Source of the DNA: Collinsella sp. AM17-1
Lineage (GTDB): Bacteria > Actinomycetota > Coriobacteriia > Coriobacteriales > Coriobacteriaceae
Length of the DNA stretch: 64,000 bases
Assembly (NCBI RefSeq): GCF_003470665.1
Contig: NZ_QRJZ01000007.1
Span: 1-64,000, forward strand
Direction of reading: 5' to 3'
The notes under the pieces: model-generated
Told to the model about the DNA's origin: nothing
Databases searched by the model: none
What the model saw: the letters and a program-made list of their open reading frames with translations, nothing else
In this document: piece by piece, positions 1 to 8,104 of the stretch
Numbering within the stretch: the first letter of the stretch is position 1
Layout: each line of letters starts with the position of its first letter
Program-made: the position numbers and the translations under genes

Positions 1-22
1 AAGGTGGTAGTATCGAGCATGG

Positions 23-116
23 GAGCCCCTTCCATGAATGCGGCGTGGCCGCCACGGCTGGATTAGACACTCACCATTGTCGGCCTAATCCGCGGTCCTT
101 CATGCAGCAGGGGCTC
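23..116. repeat. Long imperfect inverted repeat (hairpin)
   Basis: GAGCCCCT (23-30) pairs with AGGGGCTC (109-116), CATGAA (33-38) with TTCATG (99-104), and GGATTAG (60-66) with CTAATCC (85-91). The fold is about 94 nt with internal loops. No coding frame of interest crosses it and no T-run follows it, so it does not look like an ordinary terminator. It may be a structured RNA or a palindromic repeat like others in this window. Confidence 0.45.
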
Positions 117-177
117 TCAATGTTTTATGTCCTGCTCATATCGTCTCTGCCGACAGTGGGGGACAGTCCTTGCAGCT

Positions 178-237
178 TTTTGCGAAGAGTGTCCCCAGTG
201 ACTAGTCTTAAGAACATCCCCAGTGACTGGCCAATGA
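178..237. repeat. Direct pair of GTCCCC/TGACTAG half-elements
   Basis: TCCCCAGTGACT occurs at 192-203 and again at 216-227, in direct orientation, between the window start and the end of the HAD gene. The same half-element, with the flanking TTGCGAAGAGTGTCCCC context in reverse complement, occurs as an inverted pair at 36092-36133. This marks a dispersed repeat family. Confidence 0.6.
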
Positions 238-1080
238 CTAGGCGAGGGCGGCCATGATGGTGCGGGCGACGCCGTCGTGGTCGTTGTCGTATTCGGTGAT
301 GGCGTCGGCGGCCTCGCGGTCTTCGGACTCGGCGTTGATCATGGCCATGCCGTGGCCCGCTGCCTGCAGCATGGGGATGTCGTTGATGTTGTCGCCGAAC
401 GCCCAGGCGTCGGCGAGACGCTCGCCCAGATGCTCACATAGCCACGTGAGGGCTGTCCCCTTGGTGGCGCCCTCACCCATGACCTCGATATTCATGGCGT
501 AAGAACGCGTGATCTCAATGCCTCCGAGCGTGTCGAGCGCCGCCGCGATGGCGTCGCGATCGGCCGGGTCGTGCCAGTACATGGCGATGCGTTCGAGCGT
601 CTCGACCTCGTCGATCTTGCTGTCGATATCCATGTCGATCGGTGTTCGTGTGCGCTTGAGCGAAGCCGCGATGTGGGGGTCGCCGCCGCAGAACTCATCC
701 AGGCGCCCGTAAAGCGAGCGGGGGAGGAAGCACTGTCCATCCGCGAAGATATCGAAGGTCACATCGTGGCCGGCGGCAATGCGATGGATGCGGTGGGCAA
801 TGCCGCAATCGAGCGGACGGCTCAAGATGCGCGTGGCGCACGAGGCGTCGGTGGGCACATCGTCGTCGAGTTGCCAGACGCTGGCGCCGTTGGCACAGAC
901 CGCGTAGTGTACGGCGGAATGGGCGAGAATGGGCTCAAAGATGCCCGACAGCGGACGCCCCGTGCAGGGAACAAACTCGATGCCACGACGTGCGAGCTCG
1001 TCGAGCATTGCCCAAGTGGCGTCGCTCATCTGCTTATCGCTCGTCAGCAGTGTTCCGTCCATATCGGAAAACACAATCAT
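238..1080 (-). CDS. Cof-type HAD-superfamily phosphatase
   Basis: A 280-residue protein of the HAD IIB (Cof) family, cytosolic Mg-dependent phosphatases acting on sugar phosphates or nucleotides. Motif I is DMDGTLLTSDK at the extreme N-terminus (nucleophile Asp, acid/base Asp). Motif II is the Thr of CTGRP, motif III the Lys of ATKGTAL, and motif IV GDNINDIPML. A cap domain lies between motifs II and III. The length is usual for the family. It is the last gene of a minus-strand run after citrate synthase, separated from it by a terminator, so it is probably transcribed on its own. The substrate cannot be told from sequence. Confidence 0.9.
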   Translation of the reverse strand: MIVFSDMDGTLLTSDKQMSDATWAMLDELARRGIEFVPCTGRPLSGIFEPILAHSAVHYAVCANGASVWQLDDDVPTDASCATRILSRPLDCGIAHRIHRIAAGHDVTFDIFADGQCFLPRSLYGRLDEFCGGDPHIAASLKRTRTPIDMDIDSKIDEVETLERIAMYWHDPADRDAIAAALDTLGGIEITRSYAMNIEVMGEGATKGTALTWLCEHLGERLADAWAFGDNINDIPMLQAAGHGMAMINAESEDREAADAITEYDNDHDGVARTIMAALA

Positions 1081-1102
1081 TTGATGCAGCCCTTTCTATT
1101 GG

Positions 1103-1142
1103 CAAAAAAGCGTGGCCAAGGGCTTGGGTCCCTGGCCACGCT
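1103..1142 (-). terminator. Rho-independent terminator after citrate synthase
   Basis: AGCGTGGCCA-GGG (from 1109) pairs with CCCTGGCCACGCT (1130-1142). Read on the minus strand, a run of T follows the stem. It sits 24 nt past the citrate synthase stop codon. Confidence 0.85.
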
Positions 1143-1165
1143 CAAGATCTATAACGGTCCGCGTC

Positions 1166-2584
1166 CTATCGGTCGGCGAGTGGCTTGTACTCCAGCGGCT
1201 CGATCACCGGACGATAGGCCGGGCGAATAATACGGTGCGCGCAGAAGAGCTCTTCCATGCGGTGCGCCGACCAGCCGGCCATGCGGGCGACGGCGAATAG
1301 CGGCGTAAAGAGCGTCTCGGGCACGCCGAGCATCTTGTAGATAAAGCCTGTGTACAGGTCGATGTTGGCGCAGATGGGCTTGGTCATGCCGTGGTCGCGC
1401 ATGACCTGGGGTGCCAGGCGCTCGATACGCTCGATGAGTGCGAATTCCTCGCCCAGGTCCTTCTTGGCGGCAAGTGTGCGCGCGTAACGGCGGCATACCT
1501 CGGCGCGCGGGTCGCTGAGTGTATAGACGGCGTGGCCCATGCCGTAGATGAGGCCCGTGCCGTCGAAGGCCTGCTTGTCGAGGATCTTGCCCAGGTAGGC
1601 CGCGACCTCGTCCTCGTCCTCCCAATTGGAGACATGCGCACGGATGTCCTCGTGCATGGACACGACCTTGGCATTGGCACCGCCGTGGCGCGGGCCCTTG
1701 AGCGAGCCGATAGCCGCGGCGTAGGCGGAATACGGGTCGGTGGCCGAAGACGACAGCACGCGGCAAGCGAAGGTGGAGTTGTTGCCGCCGCCGTGCTCGG
1801 CATGCAGCATGAGCATCACGTCGAGCAGCATCGCCTCATCGCGGGTGAACGCCATGCCGCCGCGCAGGACCTGTAGGATGGTCTCGGCGGTGGAGAGACC
1901 GGGCGTGGGGTGCGGCACGTGAACCTCGGAGCCGCGAAGCTTGGCGACCGAGGCCATGTGTGCGAAGGCGGCGATGCGCGGGAGACGTGCGAGCATGGAA
2001 ATGGCGACGTCGATCTCATGCTCGGGCGTAATCGCGTCGGGCTCGGCGTCGAAGGCGTAAAGCAGCAACACGGCGCGCTGGAGCACATTCATGATGCTCG
2101 ACGACACCGTGGTCATGGGGAACTCTTTGACGTATTCGTCGCTCAGATGCCTAAAGGCGCCCAAGCGCTCGCAAAAACCGTCGAGCTCCTCTTTGTTGGG
2201 CAGCGAGCCCGTGATAAGCAGATAGGCGACTTCTTCGTAGCCATAGCGATTCTCGGACTGGGCATTGTTGACCAGATCCTCGATGCTATAGCCGCGCAGC
2301 GTGAGCTTGCCCTGGTCGGGCACGACTTTGCCGTCGACCTTGTTGTAGCCGTGCACGTCCGAGATACGGCTAAGGCCCGCGACCACGCCCGAGCCGTCGG
2401 CATTGCGCAGGCCGCGCTTGACGTTATGCTCGACGAACAGACCCTCGTCGTACGGATCAGTCGGCAGGCCGTGGTAGAGGTTTTCGCTTTCGGGCGAAAT
2501 CTGGCGGCTCGCCTCATAATCCAAGACCAGGCGGCTCAGATGGTCATCGAAGCGGTAGTAGATTTTCTTGGCGTCGTAAGCCAT
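1166..2584 (-). CDS. gltA: Citrate synthase
   Basis: A 472-residue citrate synthase, which condenses oxaloacetate and acetyl-CoA to citrate. The catalytic residues are visible: His of GPRHGGANAKV, His of GMGHAVYTLSDPRA, and Asp of NIDLYTG. The helix FTPLFAVARMAGWSAH is typical of the C-terminal part. The protein is slightly longer than the usual 430 or so residues, mostly at the N-terminus. GAGAGGAG precedes the ATG. With gltB-gltD in the same window it fits a partial oxidative branch that supplies 2-oxoglutarate for glutamate. 2-Methylcitrate synthase activity cannot be excluded from sequence. Confidence 0.93.
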   Translation of the reverse strand: MAYDAKKIYYRFDDHLSRLVLDYEASRQISPESENLYHGLPTDPYDEGLFVEHNVKRGLRNADGSGVVAGLSRISDVHGYNKVDGKVVPDQGKLTLRGYSIEDLVNNAQSENRYGYEEVAYLLITGSLPNKEELDGFCERLGAFRHLSDEYVKEFPMTTVSSSIMNVLQRAVLLLYAFDAEPDAITPEHEIDVAISMLARLPRIAAFAHMASVAKLRGSEVHVPHPTPGLSTAETILQVLRGGMAFTRDEAMLLDVMLMLHAEHGGGNNSTFACRVLSSSATDPYSAYAAAIGSLKGPRHGGANAKVVSMHEDIRAHVSNWEDEDEVAAYLGKILDKQAFDGTGLIYGMGHAVYTLSDPRAEVCRRYARTLAAKKDLGEEFALIERIERLAPQVMRDHGMTKPICANIDLYTGFIYKMLGVPETLFTPLFAVARMAGWSAHRMEELFCAHRIIRPAYRPVIEPLEYKPLADR

Positions 2585-2599
2585 GCGCGCTCCTCTCGG

Positions 2600-2657
2600 G
2601 GCCGTATGGGGGGCGGCGTGCTTGGGTGCAGATGCGCCGGCCTGTTCCCGTACGGCC
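2600..2657. repeat. Inverted repeat between ACT gene and gltA
   Basis: GGCCGTATGGG (2600-2610) pairs with CCCGTACGGCC (2647-2657) with one wobble. It lies between the stop of the ACT gene and the start of gltA on the minus strand, where it could attenuate or shield the gltA message. A related GGCCGTACGGGG also occurs near 3088-3100. Confidence 0.45.
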
Positions 2658-2663
2658 TGTTCG

Positions 2664-2951
2664 CTACAGGCGGTACATAAAGTTAAAGACGTCCTCGCGC
2701 TGGATGGACACGTTGACGCCCGAAAGCTCGCCGGCCTCGGCCAGCGCCTTCTGCAGCTCGGCGAAGTCGAGCTTGGACTCGGCGGTGTCGGCCAGCATGG
2801 TCATGGTGAAGATGTCCTCGATAATGGACTGCGTGATGTCGCGGATGTCGACATTGGCCTCGCCCAAAACGCGGGTGACGCCGGCGACGATGCCGGGGCG
2901 GTTCTTGCCAAGGACGGTGATGACGATGCGGGAGGACGAGATCTCGGCCAT
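2664..2951 (-). CDS. ACT-domain protein (UPF0237 type)
   Basis: A 95-residue protein made almost wholly of one ACT domain pair: it starts SSRIVITVLGKNRPGIVAGV and carries DITQSIIEDIFTM. This matches the UPF0237 family of free-standing ACT proteins, proposed small-ligand (often amino acid) sensors. In many bacteria this gene is followed by a larger PFL/DUF711 protein. Here the next gene downstream is citrate synthase, so the usual partner is not adjacent. A GGGTTTCCC stretch precedes the ATG and the Shine-Dalgarno (AAAGGG) is weak but present. Confidence 0.85.
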   Translation of the reverse strand: MAEISSSRIVITVLGKNRPGIVAGVTRVLGEANVDIRDITQSIIEDIFTMTMLADTAESKLDFAELQKALAEAGELSGVNVSIQREDVFNFMYRL

Positions 2952-2998
2952 GGGAAACCCTTTCGCGTGGTTGCGGCGCGCGCGGGGCGCTCCGCTAC

Positions 2999-3021
2999 GG
3001 TACAGTGTTCATCATTGTACC
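2999..3021 (-). promoter_or_regulatory. Inverted repeat over likely promoter of the ACT gene
   Basis: GGTACA (2999-3004) and TGTACC (3016-3021) form an inverted repeat with an 11-nt centre. On the minus strand this contains a -10-like TACAAT about 65 nt before the ACT gene start. It is a plausible operator or promoter; no convincing -35 box was seen. Confidence 0.35.
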
Positions 3022-3347
3022 TGTCTGGCGCAAAAAAGGCGCGCTCGCTGCGGCGTTACATGCCTGCAACATGAGCGTAAGGGGGAAGGCCGTACGGGGA
3101 AGAGCCGTCTGGCGCGTGTCCGGCTCGTGTTGGGTTGATTTCCGATCTCAGCCGAACACATTGAGCGGACAGGCCGTTCCCGCAGTCAGCCGAACGCCTC
3201 CGACGGCTGATTCCGAACTGGAAGCGGAGGGCATCCTCGCCCTTCGGTAGGGGATACCGCTCCGCGGCGCATGCCGCGGGCGGCGCCCCTATCGGACCAC
3301 CGTGACCTCAGTTGGGATGGGCCCAGCACTGCCGCGTACTCGGTGAG
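3022..3347. other. Spacer at the island edge, with a GC-rich hairpin
   Basis: No supported gene. The notable element is CCGCGGC (3263-3269) pairing with GCCGCGG (3274-3280) inside a longer GC-rich dyad (about 3251-3292), which could end transcription of the integrase remnant on the minus strand. No tRNA or other obvious attachment site was recognised here. Confidence 0.4.
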
Positions 3348-4073
3348 CTAGAGCCAACTGTTCGTCTTCACGGCGCGTATGGCGATATTTCGGTCGTCCG
3401 GCTCGGTGATGCCGTAGCCGAACGCCTGGAGCGTCTCGATGGACTCCTGGATCCTCTGTTGGAACATGGGACCCGGATCGACCCTCGGCCCGAGGTGCCC
3501 GCGCCAAAGGCACGGCGTGGCGTGCAGCATGTTATGGATTTTGGAGATGGGCTCGATGTCGGCGTAGACGTTGAGCGTCGCCATGGCGTCCTTGTGGCCG
3601 AGGATCGATTGGAGCGCCTTGATATCGCCGCCTTGGCGGATCCACTGCGTTGCGAACGTGTGGCGAAGGCCGTGGAACGTGATCAGCTCGTCGTTGGTGC
3701 CCATGAGGCCGTTGGTCTCCGAGAACGTCTTGAACGCCCTGCGGATATAGCTTGTCGTCGCGAAGGTCGCGCCCGGCTCCGACAGGATGTAGCAGTCCCC
3801 GATCTCGACCGCCCCGGTAAGGCCGCGCAAGCGCAGCTTTCCGCAGTCGATCTCGTGGGTCTCCTTCAGGAAGGGGAGTAGGCCGACCGGGTCGATGGGG
3901 ATACCCCTGGCGTCATGGGTCTTGGTGTCCTTGATGAACGAACCCATTCCCTTCGCGTACGCCACCGAGTGTCCGATCGAGATCAGGCCCGTCTCGAAAT
4001 CCACATCGCACCACCGAAGGCCGCAGACCTCGCCGATTCGCATCCCCGTGTGCAGGGCGAGTACGACCGCCCT
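3348..4073 (-). pseudogene. Tyrosine recombinase (phage integrase), N-terminally truncated
   Basis: Only the C-terminal catalytic domain of a tyrosine recombinase remains. Visible are the first catalytic Arg in ALHTGMRIGEVCGLRW, the beta-hairpin Lys in KDTKTHDARGIPI, the HGLRHTFAT box, and LGHKDAMATLNVYAD with the His and nucleophile Tyr. The arm-binding and core-binding domains are missing. The reading frame runs upstream only to the stop codon of the HTH gene (4074-4076), and the first ATG (4041-4043) has no ribosome binding site and lies inside the motif. It is therefore a decayed fragment although its active site looks intact. Confidence 0.8.
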
Positions 4074-4325
4074 CTAATCCTCGGCGGACCAATCGAGTCC
4101 GAACTCCTTTCGGGCATCCTCTTCGCTCATGACTTCGAGAAGGTCTCCGGGTTGGCAACGAAGGGCGAGGCATAGCTGCTCGAGTGTGTTGAAGCGAATG
4201 CCGCGAATATGCCCTTTTTTAATACGGGACAGGTTCACGGGCGTGGTTCCAATCCTTTCGGCAAGTTCGTTCGAGGAAATCTTTCGCTCGGCCATGATCT
4301 TGTCGAGGCGAACAATTACGGGCAT
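4074..4325 (-). CDS. YozG-like Cro/C1-type HTH regulator
   Basis: An 83-residue DNA-binding protein: MPVIVRLDKIMAERKIS leads into a Cro/C1 helix-turn-helix (ELAERIGTTPVNLSRIKKG, then LEQLCLALRCQPGDLL). This small family is commonly paired with DUF2975 membrane proteins, as here: the DUF2975 gene lies 9 nt upstream on the same strand, so the two form an operon. The partner makes a membrane-linked regulatory pair likely, though its signal is unknown. The stop codon abuts, in frame, the truncated integrase downstream. Confidence 0.85.
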   Translation of the reverse strand: MPVIVRLDKIMAERKISSNELAERIGTTPVNLSRIKKGHIRGIRFNTLEQLCLALRCQPGDLLEVMSEEDARKEFGLDWSAED

Positions 4326-4334
4326 GGCGTTTCC

Positions 4335-4847
4335 TTACGCAATCTCGTCGGAGTCGAGGTACAGCTCTCGGGCGTACAAGAAGAGCTGGGAAAGCATGAA
4401 CAGGACGATGCCGAGAACCAGAGAGGTCCAATCGAATGATGAAGCGATCTCTTGGGCGCCGACGGCCCCCTCGCCGCCAAACATCGAAACGGAGGTTTTG
4501 AGTGAGCCGGCGTAGAGGCTGGTGGCAGCTTGAACAACGAAGAGAATGCCGAGCACCTTCAAGCATGTCGCAGACCCTTTCTTGAAGGGGTCTCCGCTCT
4601 TGATCGTCCACACGAGAACGGCGCTGAGGATGGTCGTAGCGATACCGATGACGGCAGGGACCAATGTCGAGATCGCAAGGGCTGGATACGCGGGGGAGTC
4701 TGCAATTACAGGGTTGTCGAGCACTTCGATTGCTGGCTTTAAGGAGAACGCCACTTGTGCGATGGCGGTGGCGCAAAGGGTTGCAGAGGCTATCGCACAT
4801 GCGATGCGGAAGGAATGAAGCCGGGGAGTGCGATTGTCGGAACTCAT
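4335..4847 (-). CDS. DUF2975-family membrane protein
   Basis: A 170-residue protein with four likely membrane segments (around residues 14-34, 55-83, 95-115 and 140-162) and the loop KSGDPFKKGSA typical of DUF2975. CGGAGG lies 5 nt before the ATG. It is co-transcribed with the HTH gene that follows. Its function is not established; the pairing suggests that it senses or sequesters something at the membrane for the HTH protein. It is divergent from the ABC exporter genes across a spacer with a palindromic operator. Confidence 0.8.
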   Translation of the reverse strand: MSSDNRTPRLHSFRIACAIASATLCATAIAQVAFSLKPAIEVLDNPVIADSPAYPALAISTLVPAVIGIATTILSAVLVWTIKSGDPFKKGSATCLKVLGILFVVQAATSLYAGSLKTSVSMFGGEGAVGAQEIASSFDWTSLVLGIVLFMLSQLFLYARELYLDSDEIA

Positions 4848-4885
4848 AATAACCTCCGAAGAATTTAAAAAACTCAGGTTACTTT

Positions 4886-4902
4886 TTAACAGTTTATGTT
4901 AA
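4886..4902. promoter_or_regulatory. TTAAC-N7-GTTAA palindrome in divergent spacer
   Basis: TTAAC (4886-4890), seven bases, GTTAA (4898-4902) is a perfect dyad. It lies in the 135-nt spacer between the divergent DUF2975/HTH operon and the ABC permease gene, and is a good candidate operator for the HTH protein. The local AT-richness contrasts with the flanking genes. Confidence 0.5.
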
Positions 4903-4926
4903 ATTGACTTTGCCGGCAAGTAATAA

Positions 4927-4949
4927 GGGCCGAGCATTTTGTTCGGCCC
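4927..4949. promoter_or_regulatory. Short GC hairpin before the ABC permease gene
   Basis: GGGCCGA (4927-4933) pairs with TCGGCCC (4943-4949) around a loop containing TTTT. It lies 34 nt before the permease start codon and could act in leader RNA control. No T-run follows on either side that would make it a clear terminator. Confidence 0.4.
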
Positions 4950-4982
4950 CTCTGTTCCGACTGGATGAGGTTAAGGTTGGCG

Positions 4983-7205
4983 ATGAATATGCTCAAAATC
5001 TCGAAGGCGATCTTTAGGTCGCTTCTCTCCTCCAGGTCGCTCTGTGTTGTCGTTGTTGCGTTGATGGTTCTTTGTGCTCTGCCCGTCTTCAGGAGCGCGG
5101 CTGGCATCGACGGACGGGTCGAATACCTCGAGTCGGGAATAACCCGTGTTGAGCAGGAATTGTCAGCATCCTATGCGGATGCGCTTGTGAATGCGGGGGA
5201 GGACGGTGTCTATACCTCTTCATCAAGCATGCCCGCGCTTCTGTACCCTCTTGCCGCGGGACGTCTTATCTTGGCACCGCTCTCTCCCCTACTTCCGTTT
5301 CTGCAGATATCGGATGGAGAGTACACCTATTATGACGGATCGAAGGAGTACTTGCTATGGGTCGCAACGGCCGTTGCCGTCTCGTTCCTTGCCGCGCGTC
5401 TTAACAAACGTGAAAAGCTCATCATCCAGGCACCGATGGGCGAGCTGGGTAGACTTGTTGCATCGAGCGTATGGGCGAGTGTTTTTGCAATGCTTGCCGT
5501 CCTCGCCATCAATCTTCCAGGGATAATCGCCGCGCTTGTGAAGAATGGCCCGGGCTCGCCGTTCTATCCGATAGGCTACATTCAATATGCGACTCCGGTT
5601 ATCAAACCGGCTTGGCTGGTGTTCGCGCAGACGGCCATCTTGCAATTCTTGGTGGCAGCGTTCATCTCGCTTGTCGTTCACCTTGCCGTGAAGATTGCCA
5701 ATAACCCTACGCTTGGAATCGTGTTCGTATGTGCCCTGATGGGGGTGACGATGGTTCCCGGGTATTACGGAAGATCCATCGCTTTACGTGAGTTCGCCCT
5801 GTTGAATCCCCTTACGTATGCGAACACTGAGTTGACCGTCGGCGCCTATAGCCCGTACCCGACAACGCAGATAGTGAATCTGCCTGGACTTTGCTTCGAG
5901 CGTGGCGCGATTGCCCTCGTATGCGCAATCGGGATCGAGGTGCTGGCAATTAGCCTGCTTTGCGTTGCTGGAAAGAGCGGCTGCGCGTGCCCGATATCCC
6001 CGATTTGTCTTGAGAGAGGTTCCTTCACTGCATCGAGAACGGCAACTCGTTCGAGCGCTTGTGCCTCCGCCGTTGCATACGTAAGAACGATGGGGAAACT
6101 GCTCCTGCGTTCTCCTACCCTCGCCGTATGCGCGATTGCAATGTCGACGACGATGCTGGCCCCGGCTCTGGTCGAGATGTTTCCTGACGCTGATAACGTT
6201 TCCGCTGTTCGGTATAGGGATGGGGAGCTCCGTTCAATAGATCGGTATCTAGAGCAGAACGCTGCGAATATGGACGTCGAGGGCAAAGCGGCCCTGGAAG
6301 ACATGCGGGATGCTCTTTCGGGTTTCGTGTACGCGCCTATGCCTGCGGAGGGGTTTCGAAGCCTTGCGACGTACGAGCGCGCTCGAGGTGAGCTGGGCGC
6401 GGCAGATGCGACTCTCCTGCAATCGATCGGAATCGAGCCGGAGACTCCTTCTCGTGCGGAGGCGCGCGCCCTTCTGCTTGAGTCGATCGCGAGCTTGCCG
6501 GACCCCAAGGTTTACGAGTTAAGTACGAAGATGCCCCCATTAATCCTCCTTTCGTATCTCCAGGCAGCGCTTCCCTCCTTATTTTTGCTGTTGCCCGTGG
6601 TTGTCACATCGCTCGCGTGCACCCACCTGCAGTGTCGTTCCCTTCTGGTTCTCCAGATCCCCGCAACAGCGCATGTGCGTTTTCTGACGGCTGTTGCGCT
6701 GGCTCTCCTGCTTGGCTTGGTGCTGCTTTTGGTGTCGATGGTTCCCGCTGTCGTTGTGTCCGTGATTAAGAACGGTGCGGGTGGATCGGAGTATCCCGTC
6801 GCTCTCATTCGGGCGGGAGCTTCGACAACGTCCATGGTGGGGGAGGCGGTGTTGTGCAGTATTCCGTTGCTGGTCATGGCATACGGCGTGATTTCCGTCG
6901 TCGCTGCGTTGACAGCAGCGATTAGCCGCAACCCCGTTGTCACCGGAATGGTTTGCGCGGTTCTCTTGGTGTTGGGTTCGTTGAGCGCTCATGTTGAAAG
7001 CGTGGGCATGGGCGTCGCGCTGCTGGCTCCATTCGCCTCGTTTGATCCCGCTTCCCAGGTGGGGACGATTGGGTTCCTTGGGCGAGGGACGAACGCGATG
7101 CCTTTTGGAGAGGTCGTCGGCGCATCGGGCGCTCTGCTGGTGGTCTTGGGCGCCGTATCTCCGTTGATGGTGCGCCTGAGTGTTCCAAAGATCGAAAGGG
7201 GATGA
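4983..7205 (+). CDS. ABC-type permease made of two fused homologous units
   Basis: A membrane protein of about 740 residues with two similar halves. Each half begins with one membrane segment and an extracytoplasmic helical region, followed by several membrane segments. The motif KNGPGSPFYPIGYIQYA (first half) matches KNGAGGSEYPVALIRAG (second half), which argues for internal duplication. Taa-AAGG 6 nt before 4983 favours this ATG over one at 4965. The ATPase gene starts 5 nt after the stop, so the two form one transporter. The substrate is unknown; the large outer domains suggest export of, or protection against, a peptide or lipid. It ends in TGA, which is rare in this window. Confidence 0.8.
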   Translation: MNMLKISKAIFRSLLSSRSLCVVVVALMVLCALPVFRSAAGIDGRVEYLESGITRVEQELSASYADALVNAGEDGVYTSSSSMPALLYPLAAGRLILAPLSPLLPFLQISDGEYTYYDGSKEYLLWVATAVAVSFLAARLNKREKLIIQAPMGELGRLVASSVWASVFAMLAVLAINLPGIIAALVKNGPGSPFYPIGYIQYATPVIKPAWLVFAQTAILQFLVAAFISLVVHLAVKIANNPTLGIVFVCALMGVTMVPGYYGRSIALREFALLNPLTYANTELTVGAYSPYPTTQIVNLPGLCFERGAIALVCAIGIEVLAISLLCVAGKSGCACPISPICLERGSFTASRTATRSSACASAVAYVRTMGKLLLRSPTLAVCAIAMSTTMLAPALVEMFPDADNVSAVRYRDGELRSIDRYLEQNAANMDVEGKAALEDMRDALSGFVYAPMPAEGFRSLATYERARGELGAADATLLQSIGIEPETPSRAEARALLLESIASLPDPKVYELSTKMPPLILLSYLQAALPSLFLLLPVVVTSLACTHLQCRSLLVLQIPATAHVRFLTAVALALLLGLVLLLVSMVPAVVVSVIKNGAGGSEYPVALIRAGASTTSMVGEAVLCSIPLLVMAYGVISVVAALTAAISRNPVVTGMVCAVLLVLGSLSAHVESVGMGVALLAPFASFDPASQVGTIGFLGRGTNAMPFGEVVGASGALLVVLGAVSPLMVRLSVPKIERG

Positions 7206-7210
7206 TCTCG

Positions 7211-7951
7211 ATGATTGACCTTCAAACGCTGACGATCTCTTATGGAAAGAAGGTGCTCGTAGATTCGGTGAACGCTGAGTTTGCCCCGGGTACGGTCTAC
7301 GGTCTCGTCGCTCCGAACGGGCATGGAAAGACGACGTTGCTGCGTGCGATGGCAGGTTTGCCGGGTCCTCGCGTGGACGGGAGCATCGTTCTGGATGAGG
7401 TGCAGGGTACGGGTGCGAGAGAGGTCCGTTCTATGATCTTCTATGCACCTGGTGAGGGGACGCTGCTGTATCCCGGATTGCGTGCGGAAGATCACCTCAA
7501 GATGGTTTGCGATATGTGGCCGCATGCTCGCGATATCGAAGAGATAGTGGAACAAACGCAGATAGGCGAGTTCGCGAAGATGAGGATCCGCACTCTGAGC
7601 CAGGGCATGAAGCAGCAGCTTACCCTGGCGATTGCGTATGCGACGGGCGCGCGGTACCTTCTATTAGATGAGCCCATGAACGCGCTCGACCCCAGCAGGG
7701 TGGACTTGCATTCCGAGATTCTCAGGAAGCTGGCCGATTCTGGTACGTGCATCATCATGTCATCCCACATCTTGGATTCGGTCGATAGGCTGTGCGATGA
7801 GATTCTGTTTTTGAAGGATGGGAGGCTCATTAGAAGCATTCCGCAAGATGATGCTGCGCCGAAGTCTCCTGGATCCCATTTCGCAAAGCCTGCCGGACGC
7901 GCCGAGGGTGCGCTAAGCACGTATCGGCGACTCTACGAAAAGGGCGGGTAG
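7211..7951 (+). CDS. ABC transporter ATP-binding protein
   Basis: A 246-residue ATPase: Walker A APNGHGKTTLL, signature LSQGMKQQL, Walker B YLLLDEPMNALD, and switch His in SSHIL. The start at 7211 has AAAGGGG at a good distance; an ATG at 7202 overlaps the permease stop but sits directly on the Shine-Dalgarno. It is the energising subunit for the two-unit permease. The signature is closely similar to that in the ATPase half of the fusion protein downstream (LSTGMKQQV), so the two probably arose by duplication. Confidence 0.9.
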   Translation: MIDLQTLTISYGKKVLVDSVNAEFAPGTVYGLVAPNGHGKTTLLRAMAGLPGPRVDGSIVLDEVQGTGAREVRSMIFYAPGEGTLLYPGLRAEDHLKMVCDMWPHARDIEEIVEQTQIGEFAKMRIRTLSQGMKQQLTLAIAYATGARYLLLDEPMNALDPSRVDLHSEILRKLADSGTCIIMSSHILDSVDRLCDEILFLKDGRLIRSIPQDDAAPKSPGSHFAKPAGRAEGALSTYRRLYEKGG

Positions 7952-7953
7952 AA

Positions 7954-8085
7954 ATGCAAGTTAAAAATCTATGTAGTCAATATAATACCGTTGAACCCGC
8001 GTATCGATACCGCTCAGCCATTCGCCTCGCCCCCATCGCACGCATCTTCATTCGGTCTGTCATCATTAATCTAACGATTCTTTGA
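7954..8085 (+). CDS. Possible 43-residue peptide between two ABC genes
   Basis: An ATG two bases after the ATPase stop opens a frame of 43 codons ending in TGA (8083-8085). The peptide begins MQVKNLCSQYNTVEPAYRYR and ends hydrophobic and basic (IFIRSVIINLTIL). There is no double-glycine leader and only one Cys. The Shine-Dalgarno would be inside the ATPase gene (AAAAGGGCGGG). It may be a real small gene of the exporter locus or a chance frame. Confidence 0.25.
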   Translation: MQVKNLCSQYNTVEPAYRYRSAIRLAPIARIFIRSVIINLTIL

Positions 8086-8104
8086 GGAACGTAGGTGCTT
8101 CCAA

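Noticed and set aside
1..20. T-box antiterminator (AAGGTGGTAG at the window start)
   Set aside because: The conserved TGGNACCGCG core is not matched, and no specifier stem or downstream synthetase gene is seen.
3022..3347. tRNA or tmRNA attachment site for the integrase
   Set aside because: No cloverleaf or tRNA 3' end was found, and no matching direct repeat at the other side of the island.
7954..8085. Lantibiotic precursor
   Set aside because: Only one Cys, no double-glycine leader and no modification enzyme nearby.
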